The notes under the pieces: generated by a model
What the model was told of the DNA's origin: nothing
The model's input: the letters and a program-made list of their open reading frames with translations, nothing else
The model's database searches: none
Shown: piece by piece, positions 33,292 through 41,589 of the stretch
Position numbering within the stretch: the first letter of the stretch is position 1
Layout: the number at the start of each line of letters is the position of its first letter
DNA from: Amarobacter sp964507025
Lineage (GTDB): Bacteria > Chloroflexota > Dehalococcoidia > Tepidiformales > Tepidiformaceae
DNA: 64,000 nucleotides
Reading direction: 5' to 3'
Assembly (NCBI GenBank): GCA_964507025.1
Contig: CAZDOK010000003.1
Span: forward strand, 124,001 to 188,000
Program-made: the position numbers and the translations under genes

Positions 33292-36200
33292 TTACCAGGT
33301 GTCGACGTTGGGCCGCTTCTTCTCGCGACGCCCCGGCGGTGGTGGGACCGACTTCAGGGCCCGCGTCACCCAGGACCGTGAATCCAGCGGGTCGATGACG
33401 TCGTCGATCTCGAAGTGCGACGCGGTGTTGACGGCCTTGCCGCGCTCGTAGGAGCGGGCGACCATCTCGTCGAAGAGCCGCTTTCGCGCTTCGGGGTCTT
33501 CGATCGCGGCCAGCTCGTTGCGGTAGCCGAGTTTGACCGCGCCCTCGAGGCCCATCCCGCCGAATTCGCCGGTGGGCCAGGAGACGGTGAAGAACGGCGC
33601 CTTGAAGCTGCCACCCGCCATCGCCTGAGCGCCGAGGCCGTACGCCTTCCGCAGGATGATGGTGAACACGGGCACGCTCACGCTCGCGCCGGTCACGAAC
33701 ATCCGGGCGGCGTGGCGGACGAGGGCGGTCTTCTCGACTTCTGGCCCGACCATGATCCCCGGCGTGTCGCAGAGGAACAGGAGCGGGATGTCGAAGGCGT
33801 CGCAGAGCTGCATGAAGCGGGCCGCCTTGTCGGCGCCTTCGCTATCGATGGCGCCGGCCAGGTGCATCGGGTTGTTCGCCACGAGCCCCAGCGGCCGGCC
33901 CTCGATGCGGATGAGCGCGGTGACCATGCCAGGCCCGAAGTCTCGCCGCAGTTCGAGCACCGAGCCGGCATCGGCCATCGTCTCGATGACCTTTCGCACG
34001 TCGTAGACACGCAGGCGATTCTCGGGGATGGCGCTCCGCAGCAGCCGCTGGTCGGCGCACTCCCACGCGGCAACCGGCCCCTGGAAATACGAGAGGTACT
34101 GTCTCGCCACGCGCACCGCTTCAGCCTCGTCATCGACGAGGACGTCGATGACGCCGTTTGGCGCCTGGACGCTCGCCGGACCGACTTCCTCGGGCCGGAA
34201 GATGCCGAGGCCGCCTCCTTCGATCATCGCAGGGCCGCCCATGCCGATGTTCGAGTTCTTCGTTGCGATGACCACATCGCAGCAGCCGAGGATCGCCGCG
34301 TTCCCGGCGAAGCATCGGCCGGAGGTTATCCCAACGAGCGGCACCAGGCCGCTGAGCCTGCCGAAGTAGTGGAAAGCCATGCAGTCGAGCCCGGCGACGC
34401 CAACGCCGTCGGTGTCTCCGGGGCGCCCGCCGCCGCCTTCGGTGAAGAACACGACCGGCAGCCGGTGCTTTTCGGCCAGCTCGAACATGCGGTCTTTCTT
34501 GCGGTGGTTCTGCTGCCCCTGGGTGCCGGCCAGGACTGTGTAGTCGTAGGACATCAGGATGGCGCGCGCCTTCGCGTCGTCGAAGAGGTGACCGTTGACG
34601 CTCCCGACGCCTGCGATCATGCCGTCGGCTGGCGTCTTCTCGATGAGCTCTTCCAGCGGTCGCCGCCGCCGCTGGGCGGCAATCACCAGCGGGCCATACT
34701 CGATGAATGTGCCCGGGTCGCAGAGGTCTTCGATGTTCTCGCGGGCGGTCCGCTGACCTGTCTTGCGGCGTCGCGCGACGGCATCGGGCCGAGCCGCATC
34801 GAGGCCGACGGCGTGGCGCCGGTGGACCTCATCCAGGTCGGGCCGGATTCGATCGAGGTCGACTTCTGTCTCGGCGGCTGCTTCCTCCGTCGCGTCGCCC
34901 GTTTCCTGGATGAACACGACCGGGTGGCCGGGCATCACGGCCGCGCCGGGCGTCACGGCGACGCTCAGGACGATGCCGCCCGCATCGGCGGTGATGACGT
35001 GCTCCATCTTCATCGCTTCCATGACCGCGACCTGCTGGCCGCGGCGCACCGCGTCGCCAGGGTTCACATCGATGGAGACGATGGTGCCCTGGAGCGGCGT
35101 GGGTATGGCGACCGTGCCATCGGGTGGAGGGGGGGCGCCGGGGGCACTGGAGGGCAGGGTCGCCTCGGCTTTCCCGTGGGCGAGGACTGCGAGGGGATCG
35201 CGGTTGTCGATCGTCGCACCCGCGCGTCCCACCGGGTTCGTGGGCGGTGGGACCGTCGCCGGGGTGGCTTCGAAGAACAGGCGGCGGTGCTCTTGCCCGC
35301 GCGGTGCCGCCAGTTCGGCGGCGTGCTCCTCGATGAAGCGCGTTGAGATCCGGTCGGCCACGAAGTCCGGGTGGTGGAAGAGGTTCTGCAGGAGCGGGAT
35401 GTTCGTCGCCACGCCCTCGACGCGGAATTCGCAGAGGGCGCGATAGGTCTTCGCTACCGCGCCGGCGAAATCGCCGCCTGTGGAATGTACGACCAGCTTC
35501 GCAAGCAACGAATCGAAGTAGGGGCTGGTGGTGTAGCCGGTGTAGCCGAACGTGTCGGTTCGCAGTCCCGGTCCCGTTGGTGGCTCGAATGCGGTGAGCG
35601 TGCCCCCCGAGGGACGCGGCGAACCGTCGGCGGCGACGGTTTCCATGTTCACCCGCGCCTGGATCGCAGAGCCTCGCGGGCGTGGGACGTCTGCCTGCTG
35701 GAGGTTGAGCGAAGCAAGCGTGGCACCCGCGGCGATGCGAAGCTGCGTGGTGACCAGGTCGATGCCCGTGACCTCCTCGGTGACCGTGTGCTCGACCTGC
35801 AAGCGGGGGTTCGCCTCGATGAAGGCGATCGCGTGGGCCCCGTAGGGCGAGCTTCCGTCGATCAGGAACTCGAACGTTCCAAGGTTCTTGAAGCGGACCG
35901 CCTCGGCCATGCGGACCGCGTAACCGGTCAGCCGCTCGCGCAGGTCATCGGTGAGCCCGGGGCTCGGCGCAACCTCGACGAGCTTCTGGTTCCGGCGCTG
36001 GATCGTGCACTCGCGCTCCCAGAGGTGGCTGACGTGGCCGGTGCCATCGCCCACCACCTGGACTTCGATGTGGCGCGCGACCGGGATGAGCCGCTCGACA
36101 TAGAGATCGCCGTTGCCGAATGCGGAACGAGCCTCGGACTGGCAGCGGGTGAAGGCTTGTTCGAGGTCCTCCTGCCGTGTGACCGGGCGCATGCCTCGCC

Positions 36201-36696
36201 CGCCGCCCCCTGCGACCGCCTTCACCATCAGGGCTGCTCCCTCGCCGAGCGACGCCATGAACGCGCGGGCCTCGTCCAGGGTGGTAGGCCCCGAGGTGCC
36301 CGGCAGCACGGGCACACCCAGCTCGGCCGCGAGCGCCCGCGCGCGCGCCTTATCGCCGAAGAGGTCGAGCACTTCGGGCTGTGGGCCCACGAAGGTGATG
36401 CCGTCCTGGGTGCAGCGCCGGGCGAAGGCGGCGTTCTCGCTCAGGAGACCGTATCCGGGATGGATCGCGTCGCACCCGGAGGCAATAGCGATACGCACGA
36501 TCTGGGCGGCATCGAGATAGGCGGCCGCTCCCTGTCCTTCGAGCCGCCGGGCCTCGTCCGCCCGGCGAACGTGCAGCGATGCCGCATCGTCGTCGGAGTA
36601 GATGGCCACGGTTCGAATGCCGAGTTCGGCGGCGGCGCGGATGACCCGGATGGCGACTTCTCCCCGGTTCGCGACGAGCAGGGTGGTGATGCTCAT
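33292..36696 (-). CDS. Single-chain acyl-CoA carboxylase (BC-BCCP-CT)
   Basis: A 1134-residue biotin enzyme carrying all parts in one chain. Biotin carboxylase is at about residues 1-450 (A-N-R-G-E-V-A, ATP-grasp G-G-G-G-R-G-M, I-E-A-N-P-R-L-Q-V-E-H). The biotinyl domain is at about 525-600, with biotin-Lys563 in E-A-M-K-M-E-H. The carboxyltransferase (about 620-1134) contains Y-D-Y-T-V-L-A-G-T-Q-G and G-G-S-F-K-A-P-F-F. Single-chain enzymes of this order are known as long-chain or broad-range acyl-CoA carboxylases. It would make malonyl-, methylmalonyl- or longer carboxyacyl-CoA. No separate subunit gene is nearby. Confidence 0.93.
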   Translation of the reverse strand: MSITTLLVANRGEVAIRVIRAAAELGIRTVAIYSDDDAASLHVRRADEARRLEGQGAAAYLDAAQIVRIAIASGCDAIHPGYGLLSENAAFARRCTQDGITFVGPQPEVLDLFGDKARARALAAELGVPVLPGTSGPTTLDEARAFMASLGEGAALMVKAVAGGGGRGMRPVTRQEDLEQAFTRCQSEARSAFGNGDLYVERLIPVARHIEVQVVGDGTGHVSHLWERECTIQRRNQKLVEVAPSPGLTDDLRERLTGYAVRMAEAVRFKNLGTFEFLIDGSSPYGAHAIAFIEANPRLQVEHTVTEEVTGIDLVTTQLRIAAGATLASLNLQQADVPRPRGSAIQARVNMETVAADGSPRPSGGTLTAFEPPTGPGLRTDTFGYTGYTTSPYFDSLLAKLVVHSTGGDFAGAVAKTYRALCEFRVEGVATNIPLLQNLFHHPDFVADRISTRFIEEHAAELAAPRGQEHRRLFFEATPATVPPPTNPVGRAGATIDNRDPLAVLAHGKAEATLPSSAPGAPPPPDGTVAIPTPLQGTIVSIDVNPGDAVRRGQQVAVMEAMKMEHVITADAGGIVLSVAVTPGAAVMPGHPVVFIQETGDATEEAAAETEVDLDRIRPDLDEVHRRHAVGLDAARPDAVARRRKTGQRTARENIEDLCDPGTFIEYGPLVIAAQRRRRPLEELIEKTPADGMIAGVGSVNGHLFDDAKARAILMSYDYTVLAGTQGQQNHRKKDRMFELAEKHRLPVVFFTEGGGGRPGDTDGVGVAGLDCMAFHYFGRLSGLVPLVGITSGRCFAGNAAILGCCDVVIATKNSNIGMGGPAMIEGGGLGIFRPEEVGPASVQAPNGVIDVLVDDEAEAVRVARQYLSYFQGPVAAWECADQRLLRSAIPENRLRVYDVRKVIETMADAGSVLELRRDFGPGMVTALIRIEGRPLGLVANNPMHLAGAIDSEGADKAARFMQLCDAFDIPLLFLCDTPGIMVGPEVEKTALVRHAARMFVTGASVSVPVFTIILRKAYGLGAQAMAGGSFKAPFFTVSWPTGEFGGMGLEGAVKLGYRNELAAIEDPEARKRLFDEMVARSYERGKAVNTASHFEIDDVIDPLDSRSWVTRALKSVPPPPGRREKKRPNVDTW

Positions 36697-36802
36697 GGAG
36701 GTCCTCGGATAGCTGGCGGACCGGCAGCGGAGCCGTCCCGCCGGGATGTGGCGACGATCCTAGAGTGTTCGGCTGAATCCCGCCGCGCGAGGGAGGGTTC
36801 AG

Positions 36803-37435
36803 GTGACGGGGCGGCGCACCGTTAATCCAGACATGGATGCTGAGCTCGGTCCGATCGAGAGCGTTGCGCCTGGCATGGCGGTAACGGTGATGCCGCGTGG
36901 GGAATCGAGCGTGGCCTATGGCCAGGGCGTCCTTCAGTCCTCGCGGGGATTCTCCGTCTACATCGCCACCGGAGACTGCCCCTGGCAGCCCGGCGACGAG
37001 GTAGTGCTCGCGTGTGGGGCCCTCGGGCGGAGGGTTGCGGCACTGGGCCGCTTCCGCGAGCACGGCGATGGGCAGGCCATCTTCTCGCGCCAGAGCCCAT
37101 GGCGGCCGTTCAACCGCCGGTCGCTTCAGCGTTACACCACGAGCGTCGCCGCCACCCTCGGGCAGGAACCCGAGATAGACGTCACCGTGACCGACATTTC
37201 GATGGGTGGTGCGGCGGTGCTGGTGGCCGAGACCCCGGCCGACGTTAAGACGTGGCTGCGGATGGCCACGCCGGCGGGTGAATGCGCCCTGCCGGTCGCG
37301 ATCGTCGGCGGGCACGGGGACGAGGCCGGGACGATCCTGCACCTGCGGTTCGAGGAAGTGACGCCCGAAGCGGCGCTGGTGCTGCAGGGATTCGTCTCCG
37401 GTCTGGCCGCGGCGCTCGTCTCCGAGGCTGCGTGA
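36803..37435 (+). CDS. PilZ-domain protein (probable c-di-GMP receptor)
   Basis: A 210-residue protein with an N-terminal YcgR-like beta domain (about 15-95) and a C-terminal PilZ domain (about 100-205). The c-di-GMP-binding signatures are present: R-x-x-x-R in N-R-R-S-L-Q-R-Y and D-x-S-x-x-G in T-D-I-S-M-G-G. It should act as a c-di-GMP-responsive switch, but the output is unknown; no flagellar or pilus gene is nearby. The start is GTG 36803, with GGAGGG 5 nt upstream. It is divergent from the carboxylase gene. Confidence 0.85.
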   Translation: MTGRRTVNPDMDAELGPIESVAPGMAVTVMPRGESSVAYGQGVLQSSRGFSVYIATGDCPWQPGDEVVLACGALGRRVAALGRFREHGDGQAIFSRQSPWRPFNRRSLQRYTTSVAATLGQEPEIDVTVTDISMGGAAVLVAETPADVKTWLRMATPAGECALPVAIVGGHGDEAGTILHLRFEEVTPEAALVLQGFVSGLAAALVSEAA

Positions 37436-37490
37436 ACACGAGCCCGGCTGCGGGAGTGACCTGCACCACACTGCGGGCACAGCGCCCCGC

Positions 37491-37512
37491 GCTTCTCTAA
37501 GGAACCCTCAGG
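37491..37512 (+). promoter_or_regulatory. Shared upstream element (copy 2, divergent variant)
   Basis: GCTTCTCTAAGGAACCCTCA lies upstream of the zinc-ribbon and DszC-like gene set. It keeps the GCTTCT..A.GAA..CCCT core of the other copies but not the CTCCATGG part. A CCTACCTTCGA box with TACCTT (37544-37549) follows 33 nt after the CCCT core, close to the 34 nt at the osmC copy. Confidence 0.35.
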
Positions 37513-37635
37513 AATTCTCCAAGCGACGCCCCTTCGCCTTGCCTACCTTCGATCGTGTCAGCTGCGCATTCCCGCGCTGAACACCACGAAGCACCAGCAG
37601 CCGGGTCCAGGGCCCGGCCGGCAAGGAGAATTCCG

Positions 37636-37824
37636 ATGATCTGCCCACGCTGCTCCGCCAGCACCATCAGCGGACCGAGCTACGTCGTTGACCGCCGTGG
37701 CCGCCGCAAGGCCGCGGTTGTCACCTGCGCCGCCTGCTCCAACGCCTTCGACGCCCACGAGTTCTTCGGCTCCACTCGCGATCGCGCGTATCGCGAATTC
37801 GGGCCGTGGCTCCTGGCGGCTTGA
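37636..37824 (+). CDS. Small zinc-ribbon protein
   Basis: A 62-residue protein with two CxxC knuckles: Cys3/Cys6 (M-I-C-P-R-C-S) and Cys31/Cys34 (V-T-C-A-A-C). It also has an F-G-S-T-R-D-R-A-Y-R-E-F segment. It looks like a stand-alone zinc ribbon, perhaps a nucleic-acid or protein adaptor (inference). AAGGAGAATT stands upstream of the ATG at 37636. It is the first of three closely spaced genes ending with the DszC-like flavoprotein. Confidence 0.65.
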   Translation: MICPRCSASTISGPSYVVDRRGRRKAAVVTCAACSNAFDAHEFFGSTRDRAYREFGPWLLAA

Positions 37825-37840
37825 GCCCGGGGAGCCGTCG

Positions 37841-38017
37841 ATGAACTGCCCGAACTGTCTCGCCGGCGCGATACGTCGCCCCCGCTGGCGCACCCTGCTC
37901 GGACTGACCGGGTGGGGCGCTGGACCTGTCTGTCCGCAATGTGGCCACGCCACTCCAACCCTCCAGCGCTCCCGGTTCACCGACCGGGGGCGCTGCGCCA
38001 TTCAATTCACGAACTGA
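37841..38017 (+). CDS. Second small zinc-ribbon protein
   Basis: A 58-residue protein with CxxC pairs at the start (M-N-C-P-N-C) and in the middle (P-V-C-P-Q-C-G-H), separated by a basic stretch. CGGGGAG lies 8 nt upstream of the ATG at 37841. It follows the other zinc ribbon by 16 bp and precedes the flavoprotein gene by 8 bp, so the three are probably one operon. Function unknown. Confidence 0.55.
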   Translation: MNCPNCLAGAIRRPRWRTLLGLTGWGAGPVCPQCGHATPTLQRSRFTDRGRCAIQFTN

Positions 38018-38025
38018 GGTTGAAG

Positions 38026-39261
38026 ATGTCCTACGAACTGCAAGCCACCACTGAAGCCGGCCGCAAACTCATCGCCACGGCCGAGTCGTTTGTCCCGGCG
38101 TTCCAGTCCCGCGTGGCACGCCACGATGTGGACGGAACGTTTCCCATGGAGAGCCTGCGGGAGCTCCAGGAGTCGGGGTATCTGTATGCGCCGATCCCGG
38201 TCGAGCTCGGGGGGATGGGCGTTGAGTCGGCCCACGATGTGCTTGTTGCGGCAAGCCGCCTCGCGCGGGCGGATGCCGGCCTGACGCTCGGCGTGAACAT
38301 GCACATGATCATGATGATGACCTACGCCCAGCAGTACCGGGCCGCGCTCGCGACCGGAGATGAAGCGAAGGCGAACGGGGTTGCCCGGGCGATGACGCGG
38401 GCCATCAACGACGGCATGATCATCGCCGCCGCGGTGAGCGAGCCCGACCAGGACCTCATCCGGCCCCAGACCACCGCAAGGCCCGACGGCGACGAGTGGG
38501 TCATCGACGGCCGGAAGATCTTCATCAGCATGGCGCCGGCAGCCACCCACTTCTCGGTTGCTGTTTCCTACGTTGATGCGGCTGGTGACGAGCGCTACGG
38601 CTACATGGTCGTTCCCGCCGGTGCGCCTGGTGTCACCGTGAACGATGACTGGGACGCCCTCGGTATGCGCGACTCGGGCTCGACGTCGGTCACGTTCAAC
38701 GAGGTGCGCATGAAGCGTGGCCCCGGTTCGGGGGTGCTTGCCGGGATTGTCACGGCCCAGCACCTCGAGCAGATCCTGACCTCGGGCCCCTCGCACGCGG
38801 CTGCGGCGGTAGGCGTTGCCGAGGCGGCTTTCGAGCTCGGCGTCAAGGCCTTCCGTTCGAAGCTCGAAAAGAAGGGCGAGCGTGCTTTCCGGCCGACGTT
38901 CCAACACCTCGCCGCGGAAAACTCGGTCGACCTCGCCGCGATTCGCGCCATCTTCGGGGCGGCCCTGCGCGCGATCGACGATTACCAGGAGCGCCACCTC
39001 TCCGGTCACGGCACGGATGAAGAGGCAAACGCGGTCTTCGCCGATGCCCAGCGCGCCAAGATCTTCATCAACCAGGCTGTGCTGCGCGTGGTCGACCGTT
39101 CGATGACGATCGCTGGCGGGGCCGCCTACACGGCCGGCAACCCGCTTGCACGGCTCTATCGCGATGCGCGGGCGGGGGCGTTCATGCACCCGCTCGGCGC
39201 CAACGTCGCCTTTGAGTACGTCGGTGCCCAGGCTCTGGGCTTGCGTCCTGCGACGTTCTGA
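38026..39261 (+). CDS. Acyl-CoA dehydrogenase-fold flavoprotein, DszC/SfnC-like (paralogue)
   Basis: A 411-residue paralogue of the protein at 15766-17007. Both begin with Y-E-L-Q-A-x-T-E-A-G and share G-G-M-G-V-E, D-A-x-G-M-R-x-S-G-S and L-x-R-L-Y-R-D-x-R-A-G-A-F-M-H-P-L. As there, the dehydrogenase Glu of the Y-E-G-T block is missing and a His-Pro segment stands in its place, which points to a flavin-dependent monooxygenase-like group. It follows two zinc-ribbon genes and precedes osmC; its reductase partner is not visible. The start ATG 38026 has TGAGG 8 nt upstream. Confidence 0.8.
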   Translation: MSYELQATTEAGRKLIATAESFVPAFQSRVARHDVDGTFPMESLRELQESGYLYAPIPVELGGMGVESAHDVLVAASRLARADAGLTLGVNMHMIMMMTYAQQYRAALATGDEAKANGVARAMTRAINDGMIIAAAVSEPDQDLIRPQTTARPDGDEWVIDGRKIFISMAPAATHFSVAVSYVDAAGDERYGYMVVPAGAPGVTVNDDWDALGMRDSGSTSVTFNEVRMKRGPGSGVLAGIVTAQHLEQILTSGPSHAAAAVGVAEAAFELGVKAFRSKLEKKGERAFRPTFQHLAAENSVDLAAIRAIFGAALRAIDDYQERHLSGHGTDEEANAVFADAQRAKIFINQAVLRVVDRSMTIAGGAAYTAGNPLARLYRDARAGAFMHPLGANVAFEYVGAQALGLRPATF

Positions 39262-39282
39262 TCCGCTCACCTTCCCTTCCCT

Positions 39283-39318
39283 GGCCCTGCCTCGAAGGCC
39301 CGTCTTCGAAGCAGGGCC
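39283..39318 (+). terminator. Terminator after the second DszC-like gene
   Basis: GGCCCTGC and TCGAAG pair with CTTCGA and GCAGGGCC (one C/A mismatch) around a 6-nt loop. It is followed by TCTTCGTGTC. The hairpin ends 57 nt after the stop codon and separates the flavoprotein gene from osmC. Confidence 0.7.
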
Positions 39319-39380
39319 TCTTCGTGTCCCGAAGGGCTCGGCGGCCTTCCGCGTGAGGCACGTCACAGAGCGGGGGCGGT

Positions 39381-39420
39381 CTCCATGGGTTCTCCAGAAA
39401 CCCTGAAGGAGGGCTTCAGG
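39381..39420 (+). promoter_or_regulatory. Shared upstream element (copy 3) and inverted repeat before osmC
   Basis: CTCCATGGGTTCTCCAGAAA followed by CCCTGAAG at 39381-39408 is the near-copy of 15675-15703. A perfect 7-bp inverted repeat, CCTGAAG (39402-39408) and CTTCAGG (39414-39420), overlaps its end. The TACCGT -10-like hexamer at 39441-39446 follows, 64 nt before the osmC start. Confidence 0.5.
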
Positions 39421-39504
39421 TAACCGGTGCTCGCACTGCCTACCGTTGAGTGTGCCAGGGGATTGGCCCCTGCAGCAGAGACACGCAACAGGAGAACCAC
39501 TGCA

Positions 39505-40077
39505 ATGACTCAGATCGAAACCGCTCCGACCATCCGCAACGGCGTCAACGTCGATACCATGTTCGCCACGCTCGACGCGATCAAGGCGACGCCTGCCATT
39601 GCCCAGTTCAAGTGGCGCGCGAAGAACACGTGGATGGGCGGCTCGCACAACCGCTCCACTATCCAGGGCTTCTATGCAGCCCTTCAGGAAGACACGTCGC
39701 GCTCCAGCGCCTTCACCGTCGACGCGGGCGAGCCCGGCATTCTCCTCGGTCACGACGAAGGCCCGAACCCCGCCGAGTACCTGCTCCATGCGCTGGTAGC
39801 CTGCCTCACGACATCGCTGGTCTACGTCGCCGCGGCTCGCGGCGTGCGCCTCACCGAAGTGTCCTCGGTGATCGAGGGCGACATGGACGTGCAGGGCGCG
39901 CTGGGCCTCAACAACGAGGTGCGCAATGGCTTCCAGAACATCCGCGTCACCTTCACAGTGAAGGGCGATGCCCCGAAGGAGAAGCTCCAGGAAGTGGTCG
40001 CCCGGGCGCAGTCGCGGTCGGCCGTGTTCGACAGCATCACCCGGGGCGTGCCGGTCACGGTCCAGCTCGCTGACTAA
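39505..40077 (+). CDS. OsmC family protein
   Basis: A 190-residue OsmC/Ohr-like protein. The fold is recognisable from N-P-A-E-Y-L-L-H-A-L-V-A-C-L-T-T-S in the long helix, with the active Cys in the V-A-C motif, and from the C-terminal S-x-x-x-D-x-I-x-x-G-V-P-V. OsmC proteins reduce organic hydroperoxides with thiols, using two Cys; only one Cys is evident here, so this copy may bind other thiol partners or be a non-peroxidase member. AGGAGA stands upstream of the ATG at 39505. A terminator follows. Confidence 0.85.
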   Translation: MTQIETAPTIRNGVNVDTMFATLDAIKATPAIAQFKWRAKNTWMGGSHNRSTIQGFYAALQEDTSRSSAFTVDAGEPGILLGHDEGPNPAEYLLHALVACLTTSLVYVAAARGVRLTEVSSVIEGDMDVQGALGLNNEVRNGFQNIRVTFTVKGDAPKEKLQEVVARAQSRSAVFDSITRGVPVTVQLAD

Positions 40078-40100
40078 CGGCCAGCGCGTGCAGCAAGAAA

Positions 40101-40133
40101 GCGGCGGTCCGCCTCCTCTACCCGGACCGCCGC
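40101..40133 (+). terminator. Intrinsic terminator after osmC
   Basis: GCGGCGGTCCG and CGGACCGCCGC form a perfect 11-bp stem around an 11-nt loop. AAGAAA lies before it and TTCTTCG after it, so it may work in both directions. Confidence 0.8.
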
Positions 40134-40215
40134 TTCTTCGTGTCTGGAAGGTTGCGTCTACCCATGGCGTACGATTCCGCCGCGCCAGCACACCCACAAT
40201 GGAGGACTCCTTCCC

Positions 40216-40851
40216 ATGCCCCGACTTCGCCAGGTCTCGCGTTCTGCAGCCTCGCCCGAGGCTCTCGCCGCCTACAGCCGTCTCTTTGGGGAGCGTGACC
40301 CTGTCACGCAGCCCGGCACGGCCACGGGAACGCCAGGCAACTGGTGGACCGTGTTCGCACTTGTGCCGGACATCCTCGTCCACGCGCAGGACGGGTTCAG
40401 CCTGCTCAACAGCCGCCGCCGCACGCTCACGCCCTACTTCCGCGAACTCGGCATCACGCGCGCGGGGTTCGTGGCCGGGAGCCAGTTTGTGTTTTCTCAA
40501 CATTGCAAGGCCGCGCGCGCGGCCGGGATCCCGGAGGAGAAGCTCGCGGCTATCCCCGCGTGGCCGGCCGCCACGGTTTTCGACGCGGCGGACCGGGCGG
40601 TCCTCGCCTATGCCGACGAGATGGTGCTGCAGGACGGGCGAGTACAGGATGTCACCTTCGCCGCCCTCAGAACGCACCTCATCGACGAGGCGATCCTCGA
40701 ACTCACGTACGCGGTGGCGATGTACCGCCTCCATGCGACGGTCTGCCGGGCGCTCCGGCTGGAATACGACGACATCGATGAGCGGGTGGTAGAGATCGCC
40801 GCACCTTCGGGCGGCGCGGCCGCCGACGTGATGAGCCAGATCTCACGCTGA
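40216..40851 (+). CDS. Carboxymuconolactone decarboxylase (CMD/AhpD) family protein
   Basis: A 211-residue helical protein. The family pattern is seen in G-S-Q-F-V-F-S-Q-H-C-K-A-A-R-A-A-G with a G-I-P-E-E-K loop next, then A-V-L-A-Y-A-D-E-M and a late H-L-I-D-E-A-I-L-E-L segment. The usual E-x-x-x-H or C-x-x-C layout is altered: one His and one Cys are adjacent, so peroxidase activity of the AhpD type is unlikely. The product is better called a CMD-like protein of unknown reaction. The ATG 40216 follows TGGAGGA. Its end overlaps the convergent gene by 9 bp. Confidence 0.75.
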   Translation: MPRLRQVSRSAASPEALAAYSRLFGERDPVTQPGTATGTPGNWWTVFALVPDILVHAQDGFSLLNSRRRTLTPYFRELGITRAGFVAGSQFVFSQHCKAARAAGIPEEKLAAIPAWPAATVFDAADRAVLAYADEMVLQDGRVQDVTFAALRTHLIDEAILELTYAVAMYRLHATVCRALRLEYDDIDERVVEIAAPSGGAAADVMSQISR

Positions 40852-41571
40852 GGCTGCCGCGGACTCCTGCGCGGCGATGTGCGCCTGCCAGTAGTGGTTG
40901 CACTTCGCCACCACGGTGATGACGCTCTTGACCTCGTTCTTCAGGGTGAACGCCGGGCTGGCGGGCACCAGCAGCCGTTCCTCGTCACAGCGAGCGTCGA
41001 CGTTCTCGAGGATGATCGATGCCGCCAGCCACGCCGCCATCTTCTTCGAATGGCAGGTCACCGAAAGCCACCCCGGTTCCGCCAGCTCGCTGAAGAGACC
41101 GGTCGTCTCGTAGATGCCGCGGCGAATCTCGGCAATTGCGTCGAAGCCGGCGACTGGTGGCGCGTCGACGACGGAGTGAAGTGCTTCTGCCTCGCCCCGG
41201 TGTGGGGGGCCGCCATAGAGGGCGAGTTCGCAGAACCCGGTCCACATGGCGGCCCAGTCGGGGCGCCCATCTTCCCGGTACACGAACGGGGCCGCGCTCA
41301 TGCTCGCGGACCTCGATGTCGGTGGGGCGACGAACTCAACCTCCCAGCCGGAAGGACTCGAGACAAGCGAATCGAGCGTCTGCACGAGAGGGACGACAGC
41401 ACACGTGGCGAGTGCCACCGGTTCGTTCAGGAAGCCCGAGAAGGAGCGACACAACTCGCGCACGTCGTCCTGGTAGTTCGCCGGGAATCCCTGGTGGATG
41501 AGCACCGCCAGTGAGGGTCGGGTGGTCGGAGGGGCCGAGGGCCGGGGTTGGGCACTTGGGGTTTCGGGCAT
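40843..41571 (-). CDS. Hypothetical protein, 242 residues
   Basis: I do not recognise this protein. It is soluble, with a Pro/Ser/Thr-rich N-terminus (about 1-20), then R-P-S-L-A-V-L-I-H-Q-G-F-P and E-L-C-R-S-F-S-G-F. The C-terminus contains C-H-S-K-K-M-A-A-W-L and L-K-N-E-V-K-S-V-I-T-V-V-A-K-C-N-H-Y-W. Two Cys and two His in the C-terminal part could bind a metal, but no known motif fits. The ATG at 41571 is my choice; a TTG at 41586 is also in frame. The start lies only 20 bp from a perfect palindrome shared with the divergent FmdB gene. Confidence 0.65.
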   Translation of the reverse strand: MPETPSAQPRPSAPPTTRPSLAVLIHQGFPANYQDDVRELCRSFSGFLNEPVALATCAVVPLVQTLDSLVSSPSGWEVEFVAPPTSRSASMSAAPFVYREDGRPDWAAMWTGFCELALYGGPPHRGEAEALHSVVDAPPVAGFDAIAEIRRGIYETTGLFSELAEPGWLSVTCHSKKMAAWLAASIILENVDARCDEERLLVPASPAFTLKNEVKSVITVVAKCNHYWQAHIAAQESAAASA

Positions 41572-41589
41572 GGAGAGATTCTGCAATCA

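Noticed and set aside
33415..35346. 643-residue open frame on the plus strand
   Set aside because: Antisense to the carboxyltransferase part of the fused carboxylase.
38002..40734. 910-residue open frame on the minus strand
   Set aside because: It lies opposite the flavoprotein, osmC and CMD genes, all clearly coding on the plus strand. Long antisense frames are expected at this GC content.
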